A stretch of DNA of 64,000 bases from Astropecten irregularis (GCA_963971285.1 OZ020250.1:11020499-11084498); one strand, 5' to 3'; counted from the stretch's first letter, positions 20,481 through 31,195 are shown. Notes: a model not told the origin generated them from the sequence alone. Numbers and translations are program-made.

Positions 20481-22085
20481 AGATGCCGGGGGAAGAAACT
20501 TTTAACCAATTGGAAGCATTGTTTACGGTTTTTGGATACCGCTGTCGGGTCATCAGCACCGGCGAAGCGATCGGAGGCCTCCACAACGGCACAATTACAA
20601 CCGCGACGACAAATGGCCAACCGTCGGGGGCGTAACGGCGCCGTCATTTCTTCTTCCTGAGGGTGTTGCACCAGTGAGCCCGGCCGACGGACTGCAAATT
20701 CCGCCTGCCGTGTCATCTTCAACATCTTCTTCTACGTGTGCGTCGACTTTCTTCGTGCCGACTTCCCCCGTCTTTTCGGCTAGCGTATCGACTGGCCCGG
20801 GGTCCTTGCCGCCTCCAGTCATCGGTTCTACGGCTTGGCCGCCGTCTTCGTGCAGGGCCGACGTTAGCGCTCACGGTCTCCATGTCGGACGATCATCTGC
20901 GTCTTCGGACAATTGTTCTACCGCTACATGTAGGCCTACTGCTGGGCCTCGTAGTTGTAGGAATGCTACCACGACCACGAGCCACCCAGTCCTTCGTCTG
21001 CGGCAGCTGGCTCTGCACCGACCATGACGTCTCGACCGTGGCCTATCCCCCTTGGCTCGCCATCTTTTCCGGATCAGGATGTTGGTGTTTCCTCAGCACC
21101 CGTCGAACATGACTCTTGTCCCCGTTGATGTCTTCCGCACCGGTGATGCCGTCGACCAGCCGTCTTGGTAATACAGCAGGCACGGGAGATGAGGTTCGCC
21201 AAGCTACAGACGGGACGCGTTTCACGCGGGGTGAGTCACTTAATTGTGGGTCTGCTATTGCTAATCATGCTAACAATGTTTCGCCATCTTGCAATGATTT
21301 ATTAGGCCTACCGTTTATCCGTCCTGAGTTGGCTAGTTCTCTGTACACCCCCCTAGGCGTTCATGTTCCCCAATCTTTGAAAGAAACAATTTGGCAGGGC
21401 GAATTTGTGGATTTCGGGCTCCTTTACAATGATGCAGCGGGCGCAGCACTGTCTAGGTCTTTTGAAGCGGGTGGTTCGAATGTCACTCTGGCAGTTGAAG
21501 GGGGAACGTTGTTGTCAAGAAAAAGGGTCCACAGCGCAAGCGCATTGAAACATTTGGCAGTCTGCGTACAACATGTTCATGACTATTTTTCTTTCGCGGC
21601 ACCCCAATCGTTGGGCCGAAATGTTGAAATACGCTGAGATAGTGCGCACCGCGTCCATTTAGTTTCCGGGCCTCGGTTAGAGGTCGTATGGTGAGTAGTT
21701 TCGGCTAAGGCAGGAAATGGATCCGGCCCGGTCATGGGGTGAGATTGATTTTGAGCTCTGGCTCACAGTCGCGGCTGCCAGCGTAACTTCTTCGGTAATG
21801 AGTAGTGCGCCTCATTCCTATCAGCCCGCACAGCAGCATGTAACGTTAAGATCTGGTCACTGTTTTGCGTACAATCTACCGGCCGGATGTCGTTTTTCAG
21901 ATTGCAAATATGCACATACATGTTCCCGATGCAATGCGCAGCGGACATGGCGCTGCACAGTTCGAATGCAGGGGCAGCCGGTTGGTCCGCTCGTGCTCCG
22001 CGGCCGCGGAATGCACTGTCTATGAACGGCAGCGCAGGAGTTCAGAAAGACCTGTCCTCGGTTCCTTCATTCCCACATACAAGCG
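20481..22085 (+). pseudogene. DIRS-like retrotransposon gag remnant
   Basis: A Ser/Thr/Pro-rich region (20674-21100) is followed by a conserved stretch with RPELASSLYTPLGVHVPQ and IWQGEFVDFGLLYNDAAG (21325-21460). Then, after frame breaks, comes RSWGEIDFELWL (21726-21765) and a Cys/His cluster HCFAYNLPAGCRFSDC with CKYAHTCSRC (about 21860-21940), spaced CX8CX4CX3H like a CCCH finger. This order is that of gag from DIRS-type elements, whose gag binds element RNA. The reading frame is broken at least at about 21640-21715 and 22025. The start is uncertain; a methionine at about 20484 is only a candidate. Expected neighbours (RT/RNase H, tyrosine recombinase) follow directly. Confidence 0.65.
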
Positions 22086-23383
22086 TTGGTAAACAAAAGG
22101 CGGGACAGGGTGCGCATACTGGCCAAAGTTCTTTTCGTCCTCCCAACACCAATTAATTTGTTAGTGTTGCAAGAATGGCTTTCACAATACCCTGATACGG
22201 GTGATGCGCAACTTTTGTTACGTGGTTTTTCCAATGGTTTTTCTTTGGGGTACACTAGTCCCCGGTCGCCTCGCGATTCGCACTGTTTGCCCTTCTGCAT
22301 TGAAACATCCTCAAGTTGTTCGTGACAAACTTGCTTCGGAAATTTCCCAGGGTAGGATAGCCGGGCCTTTTTCGTGCCGCCCTTTCCCTAATTTACAATG
22401 CTCTCCGATTGGCTTGGTACCGAAACGCGAGACGAATTCATTTTGCCTGATTCTTTCACCATCTTTCCTTTCCCCTCGGCCAGTCGATAAATGATTTCAT
22501 TGACCGGGATCTTTGCACGGTGCATTATTCCTCGTTTGATGTGGCAGTGTCGCTGGCAAAGCCGCGCAGGTGTTGGCGCTTGGCTGGCTAAGGCCGATAT
22601 CAAATCAGCATTTCGATTGCTTCCGGTGTCGCCACGCGACTATGACCTTTTGGGGTTTGTGTTTAAAGGTTCATTTTACTTTGACAAGTGTCTGCCAATG
22701 GGCTTGCTCTCTTTTTGAGAAATTTAGCTCCTTTTTGGATTTTTGCGTTAGGCTTATTAGACAGTCGTTGTCGTTGACGCATTATCTTGACGATTTTTTG
22801 TTCGTTGGGCAGTCCAAATGTGGACTGTGCACGACGACTCCGCTTGTTTTCAGACATCCTGCGCAGAATTAGTGTTCCCCCTAGCGCCTGAGAAAACTGT
22901 TGGGCCTGTTCAAGCGCTCACGTTTTTGGGATTAGAAATTAACACGGTAGATGCTACGGTGCGTGTCCCACGCGACAAAATTGTGGCAACTTCCGCCATC
23001 ATTGACCAGTTCCTTCAGCAACGCAAGATATCACTCCGCGGCATCCAGTCACTTGTAGGGTCACCCAATTTCCTGTGCCGGGCAATTCCACCCGGACGGG
23101 CCTTTTTACGCCGCCTTATCGCGCTTTCACATTATCGCGCCCCCACCATAAAGTGTGCATATCTAAGGGAGTTCGCCTTGATCTGTTAACTTGGCTGGAA
23201 TTGTTTAATCATTTCAATGGCATATCAGTTTTTGCGGACAAAGAGTGGGAAACCAGAGATCACCTTTCATTATTTACCGACGCTGCTGCTAGCTTGGGGT
23301 TTGGTGCCTACTTTCAGGGCAAATGGGTTCAAGGTCGATGGCCGGCAGCCCTCCGCCGCCGCTCCATAACGTGCATAACATAA
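22086..23383 (+). pseudogene. DIRS-like reverse transcriptase / RNase H remnant
   Basis: In order: TPINLLVLQEWLSQYPDTGD and LLLRGFSNGFSLGYT (22145-22255), ALKHPQVVRDKLASEISQGR (22300-22360), GLVPKRE, KADIKSAFRLLPV with motif-A aspartate (22590-22630), GSFYFDKCLPMG, HYLDDFLFVG with the catalytic YLDD (22780-22810), PEKTVGPVQALTFLGLEINT (22890-22945), SLRGIQSLVGSPNFLCRAIPPGR (23030-23100), and an RNase H start LSLFTDAAASLGFGAYF (23265-23320). These are the landmarks of DIRS-order RT. At least five frameshifts break it, and RNase H is cut after WVQGRWPAAL. No protease or integrase is present, as expected for DIRS elements. Not functional. Confidence 0.8.
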
Positions 23384-23403
23384 CTTTTCATAACGTGCGG
23401 TGA

Positions 23404-23690
23404 TATGTTGACCCGACGAACGACTTCGTTGCCTCCAAGTTGATTGAAGGCGCAAGTCGACTCCGCCCGAGTATGGATGATCGGTTACCCATTTCCTTGC
23501 CATTACTAGAGCGTTTTTCTGGATCTTTAAGTGCAGTTTGTTCCTCACAATTTGAGGAAACTTTGTTTCAATGCACTTAGTGCATTTTTCGGGTTCATGC
23601 GAGTTAGCGAATTTGCGGTTACTTCCAATCATCGCAATTTGACCTCGGTTCTCAGTTTTGACGATGTACAGTTTTGCCAGCCTAACCACT
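23404..23690 (+). pseudogene. Tyrosine recombinase remnant of the DIRS-like element
   Basis: ASKLIEGASRLRPSMDDRLPI (23433-23495) and, after a one-base frame change near 23560, FNALSAFFGFMRVSEFAVTS (23564-23625). The MRVSE block matches the first catalytic arginine region (LRxSE-like) of retrotransposon tyrosine recombinases, which replace integrase in DIRS elements. The His-x-x-Arg and catalytic Tyr parts are missing; sequence after 23690 is unrelated. Confidence 0.65.
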
Positions 23691-24123
23691 TCTAAAAATA
23701 ATCAACGTGGCCCCCCTCAAAGCTTCCTTCACTTGCATGTCTATGTTTTTTTGTCATTTAGCCTTTGAGAAAGATCCTGCTAGGATCGAAACGCGTCAGG
23801 CCCTCCTAACTTTAAGCAATTGATATATTTCAGGTCATTTTGGCTGATGAGCAGTTTGCAGCAGTTTATTACTTGTATTGAAAATAGTATTCAGTTACAA
23901 ATGTACATTTATTACAGGTATGCTTCATTGCTTATAGGCGCAGCCCGGCTGAATGTGCAATGTCAGTGGGAAAACTGGATTACATTTTAATTCAAGTTTC
24001 ATGAATTTCTTGTGCATTTATTATTAAGGATTGCATTTTCACTTTCCGGCCGAATGTTCAACATCGGCGGAAAGACAATTGGCTTAATGGTTTATTATGT
24101 TTCTCTTTATTTTTCTCCGGGCA
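23691..24123. other. Repeat tail with short hairpin; no gene
   Basis: GATCCT (23773-23778) pairs with AGGATC (23782-23787) around GCT, followed by GAAACGCGTCAGG. The rest is AT-rich with two echoes of each other (GGCGCAGCCCGGCTGAATGT near 23938 and TTCCGGCCGAATGTTCAACA near 24045). No frame of interest. Confidence 0.45.
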
Positions 24124-24127
24124 CATA

Positions 24128-24249
24128 GTGCCTGTGGTTGGGTCTAGTGTGCCCATGGTTTGGGGCTGTGTGCCCATGGTTGGGTCTGGTGTGCCCATGG
24201 TTCCGGTTGGGTCTGGTGTGCCCGTGGTTGGGTCTGGTGTGCCCCCTGT
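24128..24249 (+). repeat. Six-unit ~21-bp minisatellite
   Basis: Unit GTGTGCCCATGGTTGGGTCT plus G, five to six copies with one 6-bp insertion (TTCCGG). Since 21 bp is seven codons, one frame reads a VPMVGSG-type repeat; the open frame to 24418 is explained by that and is not treated as a gene. Confidence 0.85.
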
Positions 24250-25290
24250 TCATGTTTTTATTTTATTCATTATTGAGATTGCTAAATGGGACTGCCATTA
24301 CAGTCGGCGTCCACTAATAATAAATCCACTCTGGCTGTGGCATCATCTCAAACAGAAAAACTTATTGTTGGTTTCTTTCATTGAGTCCGTGTATAATGGT
24401 TTAGTAAATCAAAACTGAGTGAACAGGAACTGCATTTATTATTTTAGCATTGTAACTTTTCCTGGTACTCGCAAGTTACTGCGATGGTATTCAGTTCTGG
24501 TGAAAACTAATGCCTCTCCCTCTTTGGGCTGTCAGTCCAAGGACTGAATTACAATTTACAGCTCAATTAATTTATTCTTAATCCAGTGAGGTGCAATTTC
24601 AATGTAACAGTGTTATACATATGCTGTTTTTTTTTTACATATGTGAGTTTGAATAAAAACCTTCAATAAATAGTGAAGAATTATAACTCCCCCCCCCCGC
24701 CCCATTTCAATTCTTGTAAAATTAGTTGAACATCTAATTGATTTACTTAAAAGTAAAATCATACTTTGGTTTTAGTCCCCAAAAAAATGCAGATTCATGG
24801 GCAAAAATATCAAGAAAGATACAATAAAGGTCATCTGTGAAATTCGGCAAACCCAAGCTCATCAAAATTGTCCATAATTTGTTGATAATCATCCCCAATT
24901 TCGTGAGCTCCAAAGGACTTTCCTCTCGCAAATCGGAAGACCCATTCCTGCGCAACCTATTTTTTTCATGCCCTTTATAATAGTGAGCAGTTCTCATCCC
25001 CGTCTGACTTTTTGGTGTCATATGAAAGTTGAATATATGAGCTTTCCATACATAAACCTTTCCCCTGAAAATCATATATATTTTATATTTGGCAGCCATT
25101 TCAAAAGACCAAGAAAGTCAAACAAATAGGCTTGGGAACAGGTCTATGGTTCTGAACCAGCAACTCTTGGATCAAGAAACATTCTATGCTAAGGACCACT
25201 AATTAATGCTCTATGCAACTTTCTAAGCCTAGCTCTGAATCTAAGGGTATGTGCAAGGGGCTAGGGAATAACATTGGGGCTAACCTGATT
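24250..25290. other. AT-rich sequence; one unrecognised minus-strand frame
   Basis: The minus strand 25099-24743 has a 118-codon frame starting MAAKYKIYMIFRGKVYVWKA. It is Lys/Phe-rich, with no domain I know and no neighbouring genes, so it could be chance or an old repeat. A C8-GCCCC tract lies near 24688. Nothing else is recognised. Confidence 0.35.
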
Positions 25291-25294
25291 GGGT

Positions 25295-25672
25295 TTAGCC
25301 GCTAAAATGTGTTGGATTATTCCCACTACCATGACCTCCGCCATGTTTCTTTCTCTCTTCCCTGTGGTGTCCAGTGTAGTGCCGTGCTCGGGATTGATGT
25401 TGGTGGCATGCATACGACACGCGTGTCCCAGCCATCTTCAACGCCGTGTCTGAATTGCCTCTTGTTATGGGTGTCGTGGTTGTTCTTTTGCGGAGTTCTT
25501 CATTTGATATGGTGTTTGACCAGTAGATCTGGAGGATACGTCGCAGGCATTTGTTTTGAAACACCTCCAGTTTTCTCTCTGTGGATGCAGTACCTTTCCA
25601 GCACTCGGAGCCATATGAGAGGACACTCAACACGTTGCTCGTAAAGATCCTGATCTTCGTGTGGATGCCGGG
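25295..25672 (-). pseudogene. LINE reverse transcriptase C-terminal fragment
   Basis: Minus-strand translation carries HTKIRIFTSNVLSVLSYGSE then CWKGTASTERKLEVFQNKCL, RRILQIYW and ISNEELRKRT. This is the post-RT region of RTE/CR1-like non-LTR retrotransposons (YGSECW followed by the FQ.KCLRRIL helix). Downstream, in another frame, WLGHACRMPPTSIPSTALHW and TPQGREKETWRR continue the element's C-terminus, so there is at least one frameshift near 25440. The endonuclease and RT palm are absent: a 5'-truncated, dead copy, the usual fate of LINE insertions. Confidence 0.8.
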
Positions 25673-25978
25673 TACAGAGGATTTTCATACTGTCTGAGCA
25701 TAGCAAAAGCTTGATTTGCCTAGGTGATTCTGGTTATACATTCCTGCAAAAAATAGAAATGTCTAGAAGCACACTGTTTTGCAACGGTGTGGCAGACAGA
25801 ATTATACAATTCAGGCGTATTCAGGCTTTTTGGTCATGACAAGGAACTTACAGGGAGAATTTGCTCAAGGTGTAGGTCATGACCAGCACATTATCAACCA
25901 GCAATCACTGGCCAGTACATCCTGTCTGCGTTTGACCAATGCTGCAGTTGAGCCAGTTCTCCTGAAGTATATTCCGGT

Positions 25979-26750
25979 AGGGTTGCTATCGCCGATGAGG
26001 ACGAAGACCGCGTCTATCGTAACTGATCACCACCATGCCATTTTACTGTTCCTGGGAAAGAACAGTGCTTAAGCCGTCGAAGGAAGCATCGGTGTCTAAA
26101 TGAAGGGTCAGCTGAAGTCGGGATAGCCCAAAACAGGTGGGGACACCAGTTGTGGTTTTGCTCGTTGAATGCTTGGGTATACAGTTTGGAAGTCCACCAT
26201 TGTTGGATTTTCTCAAACAGTTTCTCAACAACCCTGCTTAAGTGAGGAGTGCGTGGAGCGGGGCTGCTGTCTGCCTGGAGGCTAATCGCAGTTTCAGTAA
26301 TAGCCTGCCAATCTGAGAAATGTGCATGGTTCCCTTTTCAACCTGGGCTGCTCCAGTGGTGGATTGCATTCGTTTTGGCAGGGTCTGTGACGATGACTTT
26401 GGCAGAGACGACGTGACGTGAGGTAGAAAAAATGCTTTGAACAGACTGTGCCGTCTTAACCTCGTGAAACACCACCTGCAGTTGCTTCAGGGTGTTCATC
26501 AAAGGAGCTGGAGAACACCAGGATGTCATCGAGATAAAGTAGAAGGCTTAATGTAGTTGAGGTCACCGAGGATGACCGCCATTAACCGCTGGGTAGTTGC
26601 TGGACTTTTGCCAAGTCAAAATGGTAATGCGGACATACTCATACAGGCCGCCAAGTGCCCGCACAGGAGGGTGCTTTGGGTATGTTGCAACTTGGTAGTG
26701 GCTCTGAACCAGGTCTAGCGAAGACAAAATCTTGGTTCCTTGAGACAATC
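25979..26750 (-). pseudogene. Ty3/Gypsy reverse transcriptase / RNase H remnant
   Basis: Read from 26750 downward: ILSSLDLVQSHYQV (motif A region), GLYEYVRI, LYLDDILVFSSSFDEH with YLDD encoded at 26536-26525, KQLQVVF, HVVSAKVIVTDPAKTNAIHH (26430-26345), then LDTDASFDGLSTVLSQEQ (RNase H start, 26110-26043). Domain order is correct for Gypsy pol but the frame changes repeatedly and the stretch between about 26340 and 26230 is shortened. It differs in sequence from the Gypsy copy at 13060-18210, so it is a separate family. No LTRs found. Confidence 0.75.
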
Positions 26751-26929
26751 AAAAACCTTGATTTTTTGGATGGGATATGCGAAAAGGTACAACAAAAAGG
26801 GGCCTCCGCTGTTTCTAGTAAGAGACAAAGTAAAATTTCTGCAAAAGAAATCCATGTTCTTGTGGGAAGACTCCGATTGCTCGCATATCAAACTTTATAC
26901 ATATTCACCCGGTTATAAATAAAGCCGAA

Positions 26930-27470
26930 ACTTTGTACTGTCAACGTTCAGTCTATTAGAAACAAGTGCTCGCGGTTTGTTGAGTTCGATCTTGAACATG
27001 ACTGACTTAAGCCCACCGCACACTATACGATCCGACATTCCGACTAGGACCCGACTGGTTTTTGGAAGGATCGCAAAGCATTCTGGGAGTCTTAACCGTG
27101 ATTGTTCCCAGTCGCAGACCCACTCTGATGGCCAGTCGGCAAGATTCGACTGTCGAATCACGGTTAAGACTCCCAGAATGCTTTGCGATCCTTCCAAAAA
27201 CCAGTCGTGTCGTAGTCGGATCGTATAGTGTGCGGTGGGCTTTAGTGGCATCACTGAGACATGGTTGGAGACTGATGACGAGGGACTGATAAGAGATGCT
27301 ACGCCCGATGGCTATACGTTTCTACATATCCCTCGTCGTCAGCGATCTGGAGGTGGTGTGGTGGCACCTAGAAAAGTGCTCCTTCGAACAAAAAAGCTGT
27401 ATATTGCATCGTTGGTAAGCTTCTCAAACGTAAAGGTGATCCAATTGCTCCTGATCATCCGATCAAAATC
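26930..27470 (+). pseudogene. LINE endonuclease fragment, split by a MITE
   Basis: Before the MITE the plus strand reads VNVQSIRNKCSRFVEFDLEHD (26940-27000), the N-terminal landmark of apurinic-type LINE endonucleases. After it comes ITETWLETDDEG (27247-27285), with the ITETW block equivalent to the SETWL metal-site motif, then DATPDGYTFLHIPR and RRQRSGGGV (27296-27358), the loop that normally precedes the second sheet. One in-frame stop lies just before the insertion. Similarity fades by about 27470. A truncated, dead copy. Confidence 0.7.
27010..27241. mobile_element. 232-bp PIF/Harbinger-type MITE with TTA target duplication
   Basis: Near-palindromic element: AGCCCACCGCACACTATACG at the left and its reverse complement at the right, with arm similarity over about 90 bp (including TTTTTGGAAGGATCGCAAAG and ACTCCCAGAATGC). 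It is flanked by TTA at 27007-27009 and 27242-27244; a three-base TWA duplication is the hallmark of PIF/Harbinger. The short loop (about 27105-27150) is unique. Inserted into the LINE endonuclease fragment, so it is younger than that copy. Confidence 0.85.
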
Positions 27471-27639
27471 TTGCTGAACGATTTTCCAGTTACTTCTTGG
27501 AGAAAATCTCTTCCATACGGCAAGATATTTTGATTCATAATTCGCAGTCAACTCCCGTGCAGGCAGGACCACGTTTCCTGAGTTCACCATACATGATTTC
27601 TGTCCTGTATCTGAGGTGAGAAGATGATTCGGCAATCAC

Positions 27640-28070
27640 CCAACAAATCATCATCCCATTCAGTTCCACTGTGACACATTTGCCGCAGCAGTACTTTACC
27701 AGTGAGAACAAAAGGAAAAAGAAATCCTAGGGGATCGAATGCAACCATTGACAATATTCCTCTACGAACATTGACAATGTTCCTTAGTTTCGATCTTGAC
27801 GAAGAATTAATCTTTCTCTACCTATCTCCACCTATCCCACTGAACTTTCCGAGAGTAGAGGACGAGGGAAGATCATCATTATTGGAGATGACCGCCTTCA
27901 CTGCACATCCCTCTGACATCTTGAATGAATTTGATTGCTTATCTCAGTCTCTGTACTGATGAGTCCATCATCTACATAGAAATGGTGTCTGACGAATAGA
28001 ATAGAGCTGCTGAAAAACTCATCCTCATACTGCTTGGCCAATACGTTTAGACCGTACTTGGATAGCTGCT
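27640..28070 (-). pseudogene. BEL/Pao retrotransposon reverse transcriptase fragment
   Basis: Minus-strand reading shows HHFYVDDGLIST (about 27985-27950), equivalent to the YVDD catalytic block of BEL/Pao RT, then in another frame QDVRGMCSEGGHL (about 27935-27897). Further on come RRGILSMVAFDPLGF and PFVLTGKVLLRQMC with a following GTEWDD (27780-27655), the strongly conserved region after the RT palm in BEL/Pao elements. Several frameshifts and a stop. No LTR seen. Confidence 0.65.
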
Positions 28071-28099
28071 AGTTCAAAGTGTTCCATGAAAATGTTGGC

Positions 28100-28780
28100 A
28101 AGGACTTGGGGATATCGGAGATCCCATCAATGTACCAATTGTTTGCTTGTAAAAAGCTGTCTCTCCATTGGAAGTATGTCGAGGACACACATGTATGTAG
28201 TTAATCATGGATCTTATCTTGCACGGGAAACCGCTTATGTGTAGCTTTTTGTTGTTTTAAGAGTAAAAAATGCCCATGTACCAATCAGGTGAAATGTCAT
28301 AAAATCATCAATTTTCAAGTGCCCAACAAAATTTCAATGGAATCTTGTGTTTTGTGAAATTTCGGAATGATACTTTTTTGGAAATCTTGGTCAAAGGTCA
28401 TGTGTCAGAGGTCATGGGTATCCACTTTTAATTTAATTTTTTTTAAATGTTAGGATGGTGTCACTTAGAGCATTCAATTCTGGTCAATATGATACCAAAT
28501 TTGTATATTTGTGTGGAAATGTGACCGAGTTATGGTTAAATCCTGTGAAAAGGTAGTGTCAGAACATAAACATGTCCGTATTTTAGGGACATGCGTACCG
28601 GCCACATGGGTGGAGTGATTCCACTAAAAATTGGCATGCATTCATCACTCATTGATACCTACTTGCATACCAATTTTTGTAAAAATCGAAGAACCTAAGG
28701 TAAAAAAAGTGCGTTGGTCTGACATGGAATGACACTGCTGTGAATGATTTCTGATTTCTTAACTGCATAGGATCCCCGTT
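28100..28780. other. AT-rich sequence without recognised gene
   Basis: Long stretches such as AAGTGCCCAACAAAATTTC and GGTCAAAGGTCATGTGTCAG look like ancient dispersed repeat but no second copy lies in the window. A short direct repeat of GGTCA blocks (28391-28420) is present. No frames with recognisable domains. Confidence 0.35.
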
Positions 28781-28849
28781 GTATATGATTTCTTTGAAGA
28801 CTTGTTCCAATTACATGTAAATGGAATCAATGGATGATGCCTTTGATCT

Positions 28850-29445
28850 ACCAGTAGACGACGCAGGTCTTCTTCTCGGGTCACTACACAAGTCCTGTCC
28901 AGTGGAGGGTACAAGATCTGGCTTTGATGTTGAAAGATTCCAAATCTTTGGCAGTGCATGGCTCTCGTAGGAGGGGGCAGACCAAAAGGTGTTGCATCGT
29001 CTGATCCTCCCCACAGTCGCAGGGAGTTTCTCCATCCCTATTGTAGCCCTATTTCTGCATAAGGACTTCCTCATCCTGTTACAGTCCGTAGGTGATTCAA
29101 ACACGACCAAGTGGGCCATTCCTCACTTGAACCTAGAGGGAGTGATTCACTAGGTCCATAGGAGAGCTTGTGCGTCACAGACTGGAGGTGGGTAGACCAT
29201 AGGGTGATCCTTTTACTGTGTGCAGAGCCATCAAGGGATTCAGTTGAGTGGAGGAAACTGTGTCTAGATTTGAGTCTCATGGTTAAAGAGTGGATGAAGA
29301 GAATTATCGTCTTTCTTGGTTTTTTCCATCTTCTGATGTGTAGTGGGGCAATACCACACAGTAAGTAAAGGTCATGCACTCTTGTTAGTCGCAGACAGCC
29401 AGAAATGGCTGCATTCAGGGACTGTGTCAATATTTGCAGCATGGG
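28850..29445 (-). pseudogene. LINE (Jockey/RTE-like) C-terminal fragment
   Basis: Minus strand from 29442: LNAAISGCLRLTRVHDLYLL then CGIAPLHIRR (the post-RT block, normally ending SGIAPPDIRR). Later comes LPLGSSEEWPTWSCLNHLRT (29150-29090) and, after a frame change, the zinc-knuckle-like CDCGEDQTMQHLLVCPLL (about 29025-28972). This is the C-terminal order of many non-LTR retrotransposons (L.RLRTG, C.CG..QT..H....CP). At least two frameshifts. The RT palm and endonuclease are missing. Orientation is opposite to the endonuclease fragment at 26930-27470, so they are not one simple copy. Confidence 0.75.
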
Positions 29446-29850
29446 ATGACCTACACCACACGGGGCTGCATACTAAGCATACTCAACATAACGGATGTGG
29501 ACATTTCCATGAAAAGGTAGACACACCTCAAAAAAATGAAATTACTTCAGGAATTGAATTTTTATCCTTAAATCACTCTAAATGCATGCAAGTATCAGGG
29601 AAAATAATATTAAGCTGTTTTGGATATTGTTTACTTTGAAAAAAAAATCTGTTTTACTTTAGTGAGGAAAATATTGTATTATTGATAATTTTAGCAATAG
29701 GTTATAGAAAAGGAGTTAAAATCAATCTTATTTCAAAACATATGGATTAAATAAGTATGGCAATTGGTCTTTGAGAAACAAGAAGTAAAATGTTAATATA
29801 ACTCAATGAACTCTTGTGGCAGTACATGGTTGAAGGTTCTCTCAGATAGT

Positions 29851-30059
29851 GTAACGCGTGTTACCAAAAAAGACCATTATAAATATATGTTTAATAACCT
29901 GGTTTCCATTGATGCCACGTATAATTTTCCTTCTCCTAGTGTGGCCTTCTCCTAGTGCACAATGAGATGAATTCCTTATCACTACTGTACAGTAAGCCAT
30001 CAAAAACTGTAATGCGTGTTACTTTGTAACACGTGTTACCAATGAAACGTGTGTTACCG
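29851..30059. repeat. Cluster of GTAAC(G/A)CG(T)GTTAC palindromic motifs
   Basis: GTAACGCGTGTTACC at 29851-29865, GTAATGCGTGTTACT at 30009-30023, GTAACACGTGTTACC at 30026-30040 (its first 14 bases are a perfect palindrome) and a degenerate ACGTGTGTTACC at 30047-30058. Two further perfect copies occur at 31196-31225. Confidence 0.8.
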
Positions 30060-30127
30060 TGTTTGATACAATGCATACAATGGCAGTTGTAGACTGTTAA
30101 TTCAGCTTTTTACATTGCAATTTCAAG

Positions 30128-30345
30128 CAAGGGCAGCGTACCGCGTACCGGGCCTGCTAGCTGCACGGATACGTATCGTGCATACGTACACGCATACGTA
30201 CAGTATCCGCCCCCAGTTGAGGCTGGATCATATGATCCTGGCTGAACCGGGGCCGGCGGTTACTGTACGTATGCGGGTGTGCGTGGCCGGTCGTGTGGGT
30301 GCATGGTACATCCGTGCAGCTCAGCTAGCTCGGTACGTACCGCGG
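30128..30345. mobile_element. ~220-bp degenerate inverted-repeat (foldback MITE-like) element
   Basis: Perfect 15-bp arms CGCATACGTACAGTA (30191-30205) and TACTGTACGTATGCG (30261-30275). Imperfect complementarity runs both inward (around GGATCATATGATCC) and outward to CTGCACGGATAC and GTACCG on both sides. GC-rich compared with its surroundings, consistent with an insertion. No target duplication is evident. Confidence 0.6.
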
Positions 30346-31195
30346 TGCCCCGTACTTATCGCTCGACGGGAACAGCTTCACAGCCTTGGTCAAGGCTACA
30401 TATATAGTAGGCAGTTCCTCCAAGAGATTTGTGTGGCAAAATGTGAACTCACGGAAAAACACAGTAAAGCATACTGCATGCAAGCTTTGTAGCTGCTGTA
30501 TACAAATGCTGAAAGTATGTGACTGTTAAAGAAATGAACAGTTCTTCAGTCATTGAGAATGCTGCAGCAATAACCAATATTGCAAGCAATTAGCATGCAT
30601 TTCATAGAAATTGTGGATGGCAAAGCAGTGGCGTCCATTACCACAAAAGACCAAGCAGATGAGGTTAATGACGATGTATATGGAAAGTTGTGATGGAGTA
30701 ATTTAATATACCTATTTAAGAGCACCAAGAACATGTACAAAGTTACTCAACAAGTCACAAGCAAAGTGATAAGAACGGCTTGAAACCATCTAATCATGGG
30801 AGTGTCAATCATGACATTGAGGTCAGAAATTGGTTACTTTTGCAATATAATGGGGACAATTTCCCTGGTGAAGTATTGGAAGTATGTAGAGGAAGAAGAT
30901 GACTTTCTTATTTCACTTAATGCATAGTGATGGAAAGATTTGGAAGTGACCAAGCACAAAAATTGTAGGGAACAATTAGGAAACTTCGCAAACGTCATGA
31001 CCTGTCAGAGCTATTTAAAAAAATAACAGAAAAGTTGGGACTTCTTACTGTTTTGATCTACTGACATGACCTGAAATGATCAGTATTGGTTGATTATTTC
31101 AACATATTGTCACTTTACAACTGAAGTTATGTATCATTGATATTTACTATGACAAAATGTAATGGTTATGTTGCTCATTTTTGGCTGGACAAAGT

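Noticed and set aside
23765..23800. Active hammerhead ribozyme
   Set aside because: The conserved CTGATGA strand is not present; only the stem and GAAA resemble it, so it is left as a weak finding.
24128..24418. 96-codon frame with VPMVGSG repeats
   Set aside because: Translation of a 21-bp minisatellite; no similarity beyond the repeat.
24743..25099. 118-codon minus-strand frame
   Set aside because: No family recognised and no supporting context; kept only as a remark in the annotation of that stretch.
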